NCBI GenBank assembly: GCA_934338765.1 | Contig: CAKRHL010000115.1 | Span: 1-6,729 of the forward strand | Source of the DNA: an uncultured Lachnospiraceae bacterium | GTDB lineage: Bacteria; Bacillota; Clostridia; Lachnospirales; Lachnospiraceae | DNA: 6,729 nt | Direction of reading: 5' to 3' | In this document: in pieces, positions 6,480 to 6,729 of the stretch | Layout of the letters: each line of letters begins with the position of its first letter | Numbering within the stretch: position 1 is the first letter of the stretch | Notes under the pieces: model-generated | What the model saw: the letters and a program-made list of their open reading frames with translations, nothing else | What the model was told of the DNA's origin: nothing | Database searches by the model: none | Translations under genes and position numbers: made by a program

Positions 6480-6483
6480 CTTC
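6472..6483. promoter_or_regulatory. 12-base perfect palindrome GAAGTATACTTC upstream of the CPBP gene
   Basis: A perfect dyad lying over the candidate -35 box of the CPBP gene, 44 bases upstream of its start codon. It could be an operator for a dimeric regulator. Palindromes of this length occur by chance in A+T-rich DNA, so position is the main argument. Confidence 0.3.
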
Positions 6484-6503
6484 ATCCCCGCCGGTGTTCA
6501 TAT

Positions 6504-6549
6504 AAAAAAAGCTTAAAGAAATCTTACGATTTCGAAAGATTTCTCTAAG
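6504..6549 (-). terminator. Intrinsic terminator of the histidine kinase gene
   Basis: On the minus strand, starting three bases after the kinase stop codon, CTTA and AGAAATCTT pair with AAGATTTCT and TAAG through 13 Watson-Crick pairs and one G-U pair. A T-T mismatch and two further C-G pairs close an AAAT loop. The stem is followed by C and seven T residues (complement of 6504-6510). This is a strong rho-independent terminator that should separate the two-component genes from the CPBP and ABC genes. Confidence 0.85.
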
Positions 6550-6552
6550 ACC

Positions 6553-6729
6553 TTAACGTACCTCTGAAATATAATTATTTTGTGGAAATTGTAAAATGAT
6601 TCTGGTATAGCTGCCCGCTTTTGACTGTGCATATATTTCCAGCCCAAGCTGGTCACAAAGCTTTTTACACAGATACAGACCAATGCCCGTGGATTTCTTT
6701 TGGTTTCTCCCATTTTCCCCGGTAAATCC
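6553..6729 (-). CDS. Sensor histidine kinase, C-terminal end (partial)
   Basis: The last 58 codons of a gene that continues beyond the right edge. The peptide begins GFTGENGRNQKKSTGIGLYL and ends FPQNNYISEVR before a TAA. GFTGENGR is the G1/F-box end of the ATP lid, and STGIGLYLCKKLCDQLG is the G2 box plus following helix of a HATPase_c domain. The stretch IYAQSKAGSYTRIILQFP is the usual final beta hairpin. The GIGLYLxKKLC form is typical of the short BceS/intramembrane-sensing kinases of Firmicutes that pair with Bce-type transporters, and the ABC genes downstream agree with that. The response regulator gene is expected just beyond the window. The sensor part is not visible, so the stimulus is inferred from context. 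Confidence 0.85.
   Translation of the reverse strand, partial: GFTGENGRNQKKSTGIGLYLCKKLCDQLGLEIYAQSKAGSYTRIILQFPQNNYISEVR

Noticed and set aside
6513..6713. 66-codon minus-strand frame at the right edge
   Set aside because: It is a shifted frame over the kinase C-terminus, whose true frame (6553-6729) shows HATPase motifs.

Overview
The window reads as chromosomal DNA from a low-to-mid GC Firmicute, most likely a gut clostridium of the Lachnospiraceae type. The evidence is the strong AGGAGG-type ribosome binding sites, TTGACA/TATAAT-like promoters, a Bce-type peptide-antibiotic transporter, a stand-alone second RsmH-type methyltransferase, and a clostridial AAA ATPase. No species can be named from this alone. 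Base composition is uneven: rows in the permease gene are about half G+C (31/60 at 3121-3180), whereas rows in the CPBP gene fall to about a third (18/60 at 6301-6360).

Left part (1-1474). A truncated minus-strand gene begins at 69 with a Lys-rich, then hydrophobic N-terminus. Upstream of it, on the same strand, lies a 356-residue AAA/STAND-like ATPase with a C-terminal winged-helix-like region (115-1185). The ATPase promoter and leader are built into an array of seven TTTACTGT repeats, spaced 10-19-10-10-19-10 bases. A separate plus-strand promoter (TTGACA-17-TATGCT) drives the next gene.

Middle (1475-2533). This is a plus-strand RsmH/MraW-family S-adenosylmethionine methyltransferase with a basic N-terminal extension. 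It lies outside any cell-division cluster, so it is probably a paralogue. It ends four bases from the stop codon of the convergent ABC permease gene.

Right part (2538-6729). Everything is on the minus strand. In transcription order it holds the C-terminus of a sensor histidine kinase (6553-6729, cut by the window edge), a strong intrinsic terminator, a CPBP-family intramembrane protease homologue, a 228-base imperfect palindrome, an ABC ATPase and a ten-helix FtsX-type permease with a large extracellular domain. The last two form a BceAB-like pair. The whole resembles a peptide-antibiotic sensing and resistance module: the kinase senses, the transporter protects or signals, and the CPBP protein may add immunity. 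The most unusual items are the large palindrome between the CPBP and ABC genes, whose right arm encodes the CPBP C-terminus, and the helically phased repeat array over the ATPase promoter.
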